Source: Planctomycetota bacterium (lineage in GTDB: Bacteria > Planctomycetota > UBA1135 > GCA-002686595). Taken from it: a stretch of DNA of 64,000 bases. Numbering within the stretch: the first letter of the stretch is position 1; every line of letters starts with the position of its first letter. The notes beneath the pieces are model-generated. The model was given only the letters and a program-made list of their open reading frames with translations. It was not told the DNA's origin and searched no databases. Positions 27,630-35,625 of this stretch are shown one piece after another. The position numbers and the translations under genes are program-made. The stretch is taken from positions 124,001-188,000 of the forward strand of contig JACKHS010000003.1 of assembly GCA_020638875.1 (NCBI GenBank), read 5' to 3'.

Positions 27630-29924
27630 ATGCGCCGCCTCGCCCTGCTCGCCCTCGTCCCGGCCCTCCCCGCACCCCTCTTCGCCGGCGTCGTCTACGT
27701 CGACGCCGCCGCCACGGGCGCGAACACCGGCACCTCCTGGCTCGATGCGCACACGAGCCTGCGCGTCGCGCTCGACGCCGCCGTGGCGGGCGACGAGCTG
27801 TGGATCGCGCAGGGCACCTACGTGCCGGGGCCGACGGCGAGCGAGGCGGACAGCTTCTTCCTGAAGGACGGCGTCGCGCTCTACGGCGGCTTCGCGGGCG
27901 GCGAGACGGCGCTCGCGCAGCGCGATCCGGTGGCGCGCCCGACGGTGCTGAGCGGTGACGTCAACGGCGACGACATCCTCTCGCCCTGGCCCTCGGGCTG
28001 GAACATCGTCACGTCGAACAGCGCGCACGTCGTCACGGCGATCGGCGTCGGGCCGACGGCGGTGCTCGACGGCCTGGTGATCTCGCAGGGACACACCGGT
28101 CCCAGCGGGACCTTCGCCGGTGCGCCCGAGATGCGCGGCAGCGGCCTCTTGAACCTCGGCGCGAGTCCCACCGTGCGCGACTGCGTGTTCCAGTACAACG
28201 TCGCCGCCTGGGCCTGGGGCGCGGCGATCTACAACGGCGACTCGAGCCCCGAGATCACCGGCTGCACGTTCCGCTACAACGCGGTGCACCTCGCGTGCGG
28301 CGCGGGCATCGGCAACATCGGCGACTCGTCGCCGGTGATCCGCGACTGCCTGTTCACGAACAACCAGGCCACGACGGCGAGCGGCGGTCAGGAGGCGCAG
28401 GGTTGCGCGATCGCCTGCTACTGGGACGTGCCGCCGATCACCGTCGAGGGCTGCACCTTCCGCTACAACGAGGCGAAGCAGTTCTACGCGAGCGGCGCGG
28501 GGTTCGAGCAGGCGCGCGGCGGCGGCATCTCGAGCTTCACCGACGGGTTGACGGTCAAGGACTGCGTGTTCGAGCACAACTCGGCCAACGCCGGCGGCGC
28601 GATCTTCACGTGGGGCGACGCGACGATCGTCGACTGCGTGTTCCGCGAGAACGCGGTCTACAACATGATCTCTACGGGAGTCACGATCAGCGGCTACGGC
28701 TCGGCCATCGGCGTCTTCACGGGCTACTACGCGAGCACCGCCGACGAGGTGCGCGTGGTGAACTGCAGCGTGGTCGACAACCACGTCGTCAACGGCGAGT
28801 CGGGCGCGGTCGCGGCGGGCGGCGTGGGCCTGCTGCGCCTCGAGAACTCGGTGCTGTGGGGCAACACGGCGCCGCCGCCGGCCTCGCCGCGCCAGGTGCA
28901 CTACAAGGGCGCGGTGCAGCTCTCGCACTGCTGCGTCGAGAACCTCTTCGTGCCCGACGCCAACGACCCGGTGCCGCAGCCGAGCGAGATCCCCGGCTGC
29001 ATCGACGCCGACCCGCTGTTCGCGAACCGCGCCGGCGGCGACCTGCGGCTCACGCTGGGCTCGCCGTGCGTCGACGCGGGCGCGACCGCGCTCGTGCCCG
29101 GCCTCGCGACGACCGACCTCGACGGCAACGACCGCGTGGCGTTCGGTGCGACGAGCTTCGACGTGGACCTGGGGCCGTACGAGTTCGGGAGCTCGGCGCC
29201 CGCGGCCTGTCCGAGCCTGGTCGTGAGCCCGGCCTCGCAGGCGGTCACCGAAGGCCTGCCGGTCACGTTCGAGGTGCTCGCGCAAGGCGTGGACCTCGTC
29301 TACCAGTGGCGCAAGGACGGCGGTGCGCTGCCCGGCGCGACCGCGCCGAGCCTGACGCTCCCCGCCGTCACGCCGTCCGACGCCGGCGCCTACGACGTCG
29401 TCGTCTCGAACGGCTGCGGTTCGCTCGCGAGCGCGATCGCGACGCTGACCGTCACCGCGCAACCGCTCGGCGACGTCGTCTGCTCGGGCGACGGCACCGA
29501 CCCGGGCTGCCCGTGCGGCAACGACAAGGACTTCGGCAGCGGCTGCGAGAACTCGACCGGTGAAGGCGCCGCGCTCTCCGGCGCGGGCAGCCGCAGCGTG
29601 AGCGCGGGCACCGCAGTGCTCACCTGCACGCACCTGCCCGCGAACCAGAACGGCATCTACTTCATGGGCACGAACCTCCTGAACGGCGGCGTCGGCCTGG
29701 CCTTCGGCGACGGCTTGCGCTGCACGAACGCGATCAAGCGCTTCTCCGTCCAGAACGCCGGCCCGCAGGGCGTGATGACGCTCGCCAATCCGGCCGCCCT
29801 CGCCCCCGCCGAGATCGGCGCGGGCGCGACGCGCCTGTTCCAGGTCTGGTTCCGCGACCCGAGCGGACCGTGCGGGACCGGCTGGAACACCTCGAACGCG
29901 TATCGGATCACGTTCGAGCCTTGA
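27630..29924 (+). CDS. Secreted beta-helix, Ig-like and Cys-rich C-terminal domain protein
   Basis: A 764-aa exported protein. A signal peptide (RRLALLALVPALPAPLFAG) leads into VVYVDAAATGANTGTSWLDA, the usual front of Planctomycete right-handed parallel beta-helix proteins. Repeated coils with N-x-A/C-x-x-x-G-G-A-I patterns run from about 165 to 400 (GCTFRYNAVHLACGAGIGN, DCVFEHNSANAGGAIFTWG). An Ig-like domain follows near 530-615 (VTFEVLAQGVDLVYQWRKDG, SDAGAYDVVVSNGCGSLAS). The last 130 residues begin DPGCPCGND and contain GCENSTGEGAALSGAGSRSV, a C-terminal domain I associate with surface proteins of some Planctomycetes. It may serve in export or attachment, by analogy only. Confidence 0.78.
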   Translation: MRRLALLALVPALPAPLFAGVVYVDAAATGANTGTSWLDAHTSLRVALDAAVAGDELWIAQGTYVPGPTASEADSFFLKDGVALYGGFAGGETALAQRDPVARPTVLSGDVNGDDILSPWPSGWNIVTSNSAHVVTAIGVGPTAVLDGLVISQGHTGPSGTFAGAPEMRGSGLLNLGASPTVRDCVFQYNVAAWAWGAAIYNGDSSPEITGCTFRYNAVHLACGAGIGNIGDSSPVIRDCLFTNNQATTASGGQEAQGCAIACYWDVPPITVEGCTFRYNEAKQFYASGAGFEQARGGGISSFTDGLTVKDCVFEHNSANAGGAIFTWGDATIVDCVFRENAVYNMISTGVTISGYGSAIGVFTGYYASTADEVRVVNCSVVDNHVVNGESGAVAAGGVGLLRLENSVLWGNTAPPPASPRQVHYKGAVQLSHCCVENLFVPDANDPVPQPSEIPGCIDADPLFANRAGGDLRLTLGSPCVDAGATALVPGLATTDLDGNDRVAFGATSFDVDLGPYEFGSSAPAACPSLVVSPASQAVTEGLPVTFEVLAQGVDLVYQWRKDGGALPGATAPSLTLPAVTPSDAGAYDVVVSNGCGSLASAIATLTVTAQPLGDVVCSGDGTDPGCPCGNDKDFGSGCENSTGEGAALSGAGSRSVSAGTAVLTCTHLPANQNGIYFMGTNLLNGGVGLAFGDGLRCTNAIKRFSVQNAGPQGVMTLANPAALAPAEIGAGATRLFQVWFRDPSGPCGTGWNTSNAYRITFEP

Positions 29925-30040
29925 GGACACTTGCTCCAGTCCGCCCCCCTGCAAGGGAAGCCTGAACGGCTGCAGGCGGCAGGCAACTCCTGGCCGCGTC
30001 GGCTGCTGGACCTATTGAGACGCCAGCACCTAGTCCACCG

Positions 30041-30802
30041 TCACTGCGCCGGCTCGTCCCAGGGAAGCCGGTACAGCGACGACTGGGATGCCCCTCCCTT
30101 GTAGCCCGCGCTGAGAATCGCGGCCTTGGCCCCACGGCACACCGCTGGTTCGAGCCGCGGATCCAGAGAGATGCTCTCGATCAAGTTGTTCGCGTCGATC
30201 GGAATGTCGAGTAGCACGTCTCCACCGGCTCGCCTCAGCCGACTCTCGTCAGCGCATTCCGCGATGACTCGCACTTCCTGCTCGTGCTGGAACTCCGGTC
30301 GCTTCATGAGCAGCCCGAGAGCTCGAGTATGCACGGTATCGTCACTCTCGTTGGTCTGTTGGAAGCCCCGACTCGAGACGATGCTCAGGAGCTCAACGGC
30401 CGGCCGGTACATCACCTCACCAATTGCACAGTCCCGATACGCATGGGGACCTGCCCACTCCTGAAGCGCGAGCTGGAGCTTGCCTACGGTCGACTTGACG
30501 ATGACTGCGTCACCGCAATGCGCGGAGTATGCTCTCCATGCGAAGTCAGTCTCTGGATTCCACGTCCAGCAGGAAGCGAAGAGATCACCCCCGAACCATC
30601 TCAACACGCGGCTCGAGGATTCAGGGGCATCGTGAAGCTGCGCTTGCCTCAGCATCAGACTCTCGAAGGGATCCTGCCACTGAGTCGGACGAACGAGGAC
30701 CAACCGGTTGTTCTCGATCAGATCCAGCAGGTGAGCCCACTTCACCGTGCGGAAGATGTGCCGAGTCAGGTCGTCGGCAGTCAAGTTCACCAGGCGAGCC
30801 AT
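30041..30802 (-). CDS. DUF2971 domain-containing protein
   Basis: A 253-aa protein recognisable as DUF2971 from its N-terminal IFRTVKWAHLLDLIENNRL, RPTQWQDPFESLM, the central CWTWNPETDFAWRAYS and a late EFQHEQEVRVIAE, which carries the family's conserved Glu. No function is established; family members are found scattered, often next to mobile or defence genes. The gene is visibly AT-richer than its neighbours and uses more A/T-ending codons, in line with recent acquisition. It stands alone: the flanking 116 and 94 bases hold no other gene. The start (ATG at 30802) gives the normal family N-terminus. Confidence 0.78.
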   Translation of the reverse strand: MARLVNLTADDLTRHIFRTVKWAHLLDLIENNRLVLVRPTQWQDPFESLMLRQAQLHDAPESSSRVLRWFGGDLFASCWTWNPETDFAWRAYSAHCGDAVIVKSTVGKLQLALQEWAGPHAYRDCAIGEVMYRPAVELLSIVSSRGFQQTNESDDTVHTRALGLLMKRPEFQHEQEVRVIAECADESRLRRAGGDVLLDIPIDANNLIESISLDPRLEPAVCRGAKAAILSAGYKGGASQSSLYRLPWDEPAQ

Positions 30803-30896
30803 TTGTAGTTGTCGGTAGCCCTCTCGTCACGTTCTCGAAACTCTGTTGCCAAGACGACAGGTAGGGACCAAGCCGGATCGAAGGCACCGCCGCGAG

Positions 30897-31883
30897 CTAC
30901 ATCCGCGCCCGCACCTCGCGCACCAGCCGCTCCCAGTCGAACGCCGGCCCCGGGTCGTACTTGTTCTTCTGCACGTGCAGGTGGCCGAGGATGCCCGAGT
31001 AGGCGGCCCACTCCTCGTCGCTGAGCACGTCGGTGCGCACGCGGCCGGCGGCGTCGCGCGGGACGTCGGGGCGGAGGCGCGGCAGCTCGCGGCACAGCAC
31101 GGCGAGCAGCGCGGCGAGGGTCTCGTACTGCTCGTCGGTGAAGTCGTACTGCTCGAGGCGCACGCCGTTCAACGTCCCGACGAAGCGGCCGGGGCGCGCC
31201 GGGCGGCCGACGAAGCCCGGCGTGCGCACGCCGCCGTCGCCCTTCTCGGGCGGGATGCGCAGGTAGGTGCCGCGCGCGTCTTCGGCGTACCAGCGCTCGA
31301 GCGCCTTCGTGTCGTTCGGCGGCCAGGCGCCGATCTGCGCGATCTCGACGCCGATGGAGCGCGGGTTCGACTTCGTCGCGTGCCACGCGGTCTCGCGCAG
31401 GTCGAGCGTCTGGTACAGCGTGCCGTCTACGTCGAGCATGAAGTGCACCGAGAGCCCGCGCTGGTGCTGCAGCACCTCCCAACACGTCTTCGACAGCGCG
31501 CACACGTCGTAGTGCACGACGAACTGGTCGATGCCGCGCGCGAGCTCGTCGAGGTCCGTCGAGCCGACGCGCACGAGCGCGCGCTTCTCCGCGTCGCGCG
31601 TGGTGCGGCCGGGCGTGTAGCGCAGGCCGTCCTCCGCGTAGTCGGGCTGCGTGCCGGGCCGGATCGTGCGGTCGTACGCGTCGTAGCCGCCGGGATCCGT
31701 CCACAGCACCACCGGCCGGCCGATCGGGATGCGGTGCCCGCCGAGCACGATCTCCTGCCCGACCGTCGGCGCTGCGGCGACGACGGCGCTCGCGTGCGGA
31801 TCGGGCCGCAGCGCAGCGGGCGTGCGGCACGCGCCGAGGAGCAGGAGCGGGAGGAGGGCGAGGGCGCGGCGGGAGAGCTTCAC
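30897..31883 (-). CDS. N-acetylmuramoyl-L-alanine amidase lipoprotein (Amidase_2)
   Basis: A 328-aa lipoprotein of the Amidase_2/PGRP family, which hydrolyses the amide between MurNAc and L-Ala in peptidoglycan. GTG at 31883 gives a signal peptide with LLLGAC lipobox. Probable Zn ligands are His in DQFVVHYDVC, His in RETAWHATKSN and the last His in a GHLHVQKNKYDPGPAFDW segment, where the usual Lys/Asp supporting residues are also present. The segment VHFMLDVDGTLYQTLDLRE between the first two is standard. Cell location would be the outer membrane, periplasmic face. It is divergent from yifB across 96 bases. With murQ it points to cell-wall turnover. Confidence 0.87.
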   Translation of the reverse strand: MKLSRRALALLPLLLLGACRTPAALRPDPHASAVVAAAPTVGQEIVLGGHRIPIGRPVVLWTDPGGYDAYDRTIRPGTQPDYAEDGLRYTPGRTTRDAEKRALVRVGSTDLDELARGIDQFVVHYDVCALSKTCWEVLQHQRGLSVHFMLDVDGTLYQTLDLRETAWHATKSNPRSIGVEIAQIGAWPPNDTKALERWYAEDARGTYLRIPPEKGDGGVRTPGFVGRPARPGRFVGTLNGVRLEQYDFTDEQYETLAALLAVLCRELPRLRPDVPRDAAGRVRTDVLSDEEWAAYSGILGHLHVQKNKYDPGPAFDWERLVREVRARM

Positions 31884-31979
31884 GCCGCGAAGGTCGCACG
31901 CACGCGCGGACGGGGCAAGCGCCGCGCGAGTTCTCGACGACGGCGCGTGACGCGCGCGCGCGGCGGCGGTCGAGGCAGC

Positions 31980-33140
31980 GTGAAGACCGTTCGCGTGCGT
32001 GGAGCGTCGCTGGTGGGCACCGGCGCGGAGCTGGTGAGCGTCGAAGCGCGCTTCGAGCGCGCCGACAGCGGCGCCACCGACGTCGTCCTCAGCGGCCTGC
32101 CCGACTCCGTCATCCGCGAGAGCCGCGGCCGCTGGATGTGCGCGCTGAAGGAGGCGCGGCTCGCGCTGCGGCCGGGCAAGCTGTACTTGAACCTGGTGCC
32201 CTCCGCGCGGCGCAAGACCGGCGGCGCGCTCGACCTGCCGCTCGCGCTCGCGGCCGCGGCGGCCTCCGGGCACCTCGAGGGGCGCGCGCTCGAGGGCACG
32301 CTGTTCCTCGGCGAGCTCGGCATCGACGGGCGCCTGCACGCCGTGCCGGGCGGGCTCGCCGCGGCAGTGGCGGCGCGCGCGGCCGGGCTGGAGGAGCTCG
32401 TCGCGCCGCGCGCCACCGCCGAGGAGGCGGCGTGGTTGCCGGGCGCGCGGGCGTGCGCCGCGGAGCGCCTCGGCGCGGTGGTCGCTGCGCTGTCGGGCGC
32501 GGGACCGCCGCTCGAGCCGCTCGTCCCGCGCGAGGTCGACGCGTCGCCGCGCGGCGGCCCGAGCCTCGACGACGTGCGCGGCCAGGCGCTGGCCAAGCGC
32601 GCGCTCTGCGTCGCCGCGGCCGGCGCGCACGGACTCCTGCTCGTCGGGCCGCCGGGCGCGGGCAAGTCCATGCTCGCGCGTCGGCTCATCGGCCTGCTGC
32701 CGGCGCCGACGCTCGAGGAGCGCATCGAGGTCACGCGCGTGCTCTCGGCCGCCGGCGCGTGGCCCGGCGGGCTCGTGCACGAGCGCCCCTTCCGCGCGCC
32801 GCACCACACGACCAGCTACGCGGGTCTGGTCGGCGGCGGCGCGCCGCCCCAGCCGGGCGAGATCACGCTCGCGCACCGCGGGCTGCTGTTCCTCGACGAG
32901 CTGCCCGAGTTCCGGCGCGAGGCGCTCGAGGCGCTGCGCGAGCCGCTCGAGACCGGCCGCCTGACGCTCGCACGCGCCGGCGCGCGGCTCGAGCTGCCGG
33001 CGCGCTTCCAGCTCGTCGCCGCGATGAACCCCTGCCCGTGCGGCTACCGCGGACATCCGCGCCTCGTCTCCTGGGTCAGGCGACCATCGCGTAGACGTCA
33101 CCGCGCAGTCGGTCGAGCTCCGCGAACTGCGCCTCCGTGA
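31980..33140 (+). pseudogene. YifB-like Mg-chelatase-type ATPase, C-terminus lost at a junction
   Basis: The first 364 residues are a ComM/YifB protein, a hexameric ATPase that promotes branch migration in transformation. The N-terminal Lon-like domain has LVGTGAELVSVEARFERADS and FLGELGIDGRLHAVPGGLAA; the chelatase domain has VGPPGAGKSMLARRL (Walker A), RPFRAPHHTTSY, GLLFLDELPEF and AAMNPCPCGYRGHPR. Family members continue about 130 residues more, through a Cys-rich loop and sensor helices. Here similarity stops near 33070 and the frame runs into antisense sequence of the PHP gene to 33140. I therefore call it truncated by a deletion, rearrangement or assembly join. GTG start at 31980. Confidence 0.8.
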
Positions 33141-33483
33141 TGTTGGCGGCCGTGACGTGGATGTTGCAGCCGTCCTCGGGGAACGTCGCGGTCATCTCCG
33201 CGCTGAGGAAGACGTCCTCGAAGCCGGCCTCGAGCAACTCGAGCGCGCCCGCGATCGAGTTGTGGTCGGTCAACGTGACCAGGTCCATGCCCTTGGCCTT
33301 GAGCACGTGATACGTCTCGATCGGGTTCGAGTACGACTCGGGGATCGAGAATGAATTCGACGCGTAGTAGTCCGTGACGTTCGACGCGTGCGAGTGCAGG
33401 TGCAGGTCGACCTTGGCCCGACTCGAGCCTCGCGGGTCGGACGAATCGAGGTCGTCGTGGGCGTCGGAGAAGAACTTGCGCAT
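33076..33483 (-). pseudogene. PHP-domain protein, C-terminus lost at the same junction
   Basis: 135 residues carrying the start of a polymerase-histidinol-phosphatase (PHP) metal-dependent hydrolase domain: KVDLHLHSHASN (His-x-His motif), a region usually holding LTDHNSIAGALE and SAEMTATFPEDGCNIHVTA. Full PHP proteins are 250-500 residues and continue with further His/Asp motifs. The reading ends with YAMVA-stop at 33076, a few bases beyond the point where yifB similarity also stops on the opposite strand. Composition is somewhat AT-richer than the flanks. A 7-bp hairpin (33494-33500 with 33510-33516) lies just upstream of its start. Function of the intact gene is unknown. Confidence 0.72.
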
Positions 33484-33634
33484 GGTGGGCGGCCTCTGGG
33501 CTAGGAAGTCCCAGAGAGTCCATGCGCCGTTGGTGAAGTCCTCGGTCGAGTCCGATGCGCACCGCGAGAACTTCTCACTCGGGTCCCATGGCCCTCGTGT
33601 GCACGTTTCGTGCTGTCTCGCGCGAACGCGCCGC

Positions 33635-34909
33635 CTACTCGTGCCGCAGCGCCTCGACGGGGTCCATCGCCGCCGCGCGCCAGGCCGGGTAGAGGCCGAA
33701 GACGACGCCGATGCCGGCGGAGATGCCGAAGGCGAGCAGCGGGGCCTCGGGCGTCACGACCGTGCGCATGTGGGCCACGCGCTCGACGATCATCGGGATC
33801 GCCAGGCCGAGCGCCACGCCGAGCAGGCCGCCGCCGGCGGAGAGCACGACGGTCTCGACGAGGAACTGCGTGACGATGTGGCGACGCTTGGCGCCGAGCG
33901 CGCGGCGGATGCCAATCTCGCGCGTGCGCTCGGTCACGGTGGCGAGCATCACGTTCATGATGCCGATGCCGCCGACGAGCAGGCTGATGCCGGCGATCGA
34001 GCCGAGCACGATGTTGAAGATGCGCTTGGTGGCCTCGGCGCGCAGCAGGAGCTCGAGCGGCACGACGACCTCGTAGTCGCGCTGCGTGTGCTGGCGCACC
34101 AGCATCTCGCGGCAGGCGTCGGCGACCATCTCGACGTTCTCGGGGCGGTCGACCTCGACGATGATCTCGTGGAGCTCGACCTCCTCCATGTCCATCGAGC
34201 CGGCGCGCATCTTGACCTGCAGCTCGCCGAACCACTTGCGGCCCGTGCTGCGCGGGATGAAGACCTCGCCGGTGATCTCGTCGCCGGCCTTGGCGCGGTC
34301 CTCGCCGAGGCGCACGCGCGGCAGCAAGGTGCCGACGACGACGAAGTAGTCGCCGCCCAGCTTGACCTTCTGGCCGATGGGGCTCTCGAGCGGGAAGAGG
34401 TAGCGCGCGACCTCGTGGCCGAGCACGCAGACGTTGGCGACGCGGTCCTCGTCGAACTCGTTCAGGAAGCGGCCCTCCCCCACGACGCGCCCGGTGGCGG
34501 CGATGTAGGTCGGCAGCGTCGAGAGCACGTGCGGACGCATCGTGCGCGTGCCGACGCGCACCTCCTCGGCGATCTCGCGCAGCGGCACCACGCGCTCGAC
34601 GCCGGGGAACGACGACTCGATGCGCATCAGGTCGTCCTCGAGCAGGCCGTAGGTGATGACGCGCTGGCGCTGGTTGCTCTGGATCTCCTCCGGCGGCTTC
34701 ACCGCGCGCAGGATCACGTTCTGGCTGCCGAGCTGCCGGATCTGGTCCTGCGCCTCGATGCTCGCGCCCTCGCCGATGGCGAGCATGGCGATCACGCTCG
34801 AGGTGCCGAAGAGCACGCCGAGCGTGGTCAGGCTGCTGCGCAGCTTGTGCAGCAGCAGGCTGCGCACGCCGAGCTTGATCGTGCGCCCCAGGGTGCCGCT
34901 GCCGCTCAT
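33635..34909 (-). CDS. MacB/FtsX-type ABC transporter permease
   Basis: A 424-aa permease with four membrane helices. The N-terminus is the MacB_PCD pattern, LGVRSLLLHKLRSSLTTLGV, then IAMLAIGEGASIEAQDQIR; a large extracytoplasmic domain covers about 70-290; and the C-terminal FtsX domain reads SIAGISLLVGGIGIMNVMLA, REIGIRRALGAKRRHI. MacB-type permeases do not carry substrate across the inner membrane but transmit ATP hydrolysis to periplasmic and outer-membrane partners. It overlaps the ATPase gene by 4 bases (ATGA), last in the four-gene efflux operon. Substrate unknown. Confidence 0.93.
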   Translation of the reverse strand: MSGSGTLGRTIKLGVRSLLLHKLRSSLTTLGVLFGTSSVIAMLAIGEGASIEAQDQIRQLGSQNVILRAVKPPEEIQSNQRQRVITYGLLEDDLMRIESSFPGVERVVPLREIAEEVRVGTRTMRPHVLSTLPTYIAATGRVVGEGRFLNEFDEDRVANVCVLGHEVARYLFPLESPIGQKVKLGGDYFVVVGTLLPRVRLGEDRAKAGDEITGEVFIPRSTGRKWFGELQVKMRAGSMDMEEVELHEIIVEVDRPENVEMVADACREMLVRQHTQRDYEVVVPLELLLRAEATKRIFNIVLGSIAGISLLVGGIGIMNVMLATVTERTREIGIRRALGAKRRHIVTQFLVETVVLSAGGGLLGVALGLAIPMIVERVAHMRTVVTPEAPLLAFGISAGIGVVFGLYPAWRAAAMDPVEALRHE

Positions 34910-35625
34910 CGGTCGGCGCCCCTGCGGTTGTCGTAGACCGCTTCGATGTTGCCGTCCTTGAGCTTCAGCACGTGCTCGGCGCGCGCACCGACGTCGGGCT
35001 CGTGCGTCACGAGCAGGATCGTCTTGCCCTCGGCGTGCAGCTCGTCGAAGAGGTCGAGGATCTCCTCGGCGGTGGCGCTGTCGAGGTTGCCCGTCGCCTC
35101 GTCGGCGAGGATCAAGGTGGGGTCGTTGATGAGCGAGCGCGCGATCGCGACGCGCTGCTGCTGACCGCCGGAGAGCTGCTGCGGCCGGTGGTCCAGGCGC
35201 TCGCCCAGCCCGACGCGCCGCGCGAGCTCCAGCGCGCGCTCCTCACCGTCCTCCGGCGGCTCGTCCTGGTAGAACAGCGGCACGAGGATGTTCTCGAGCA
35301 CGTTGAGCTGCGGGATCAGGTTGTAGGACTGGAAGATGAACCCGAGCTTGCGGCTGCGGAAGTCCGACAGGTCGTCGTCGTCGAGCTCGGCGATGTCCTG
35401 ACCGTCCACGCGGTAGCGGCCCGAGCTCGCGCGGTCGATGCAACCGAGGATGTTGAGCAGCGTCGACTTGCCGCTGCCCGAGCTACCCATGATCGCCCAG
35501 TACTCGCCCTGCTGGAAGGTGAAGCTGAAGTCGTCGAGGGCGCGCACCTCGGTGTCGCCCATGCGGTAGACGCGGCTGACGCTCTCGAGCTGGGCCGCGG
35601 GACGCCGGGAGGAAGGCTCGCTCAT
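34906..35625 (-). CDS. MacB/LolD-type ABC transporter ATP-binding protein
   Basis: A 239-aa ATPase: Walker A GSSGSGKST, Q-loop FIFQSYNLIPQLNVLENIL, signature LSGGQQQRVAIARSL, Walker B LILADEATGNLDS and switch His LLVTHE. The YNLIPQLNVLEN stretch and length fit the macrolide/lipoprotein exporter (MacB/LolD/Salmolysin) group. The ATG at 35625 overlaps the stop expected for the adaptor gene upstream, and its own stop overlaps the permease start. The frame is also open into the adaptor gene, but the linking sequence is not protein-like and a separate start is more credible. Confidence 0.93.
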   Translation of the reverse strand: MSEPSSRRPAAQLESVSRVYRMGDTEVRALDDFSFTFQQGEYWAIMGSSGSGKSTLLNILGCIDRASSGRYRVDGQDIAELDDDDLSDFRSRKLGFIFQSYNLIPQLNVLENILVPLFYQDEPPEDGEERALELARRVGLGERLDHRPQQLSGGQQQRVAIARSLINDPTLILADEATGNLDSATAEEILDLFDELHAEGKTILLVTHEPDVGARAEHVLKLKDGNIEAVYDNRRGADR

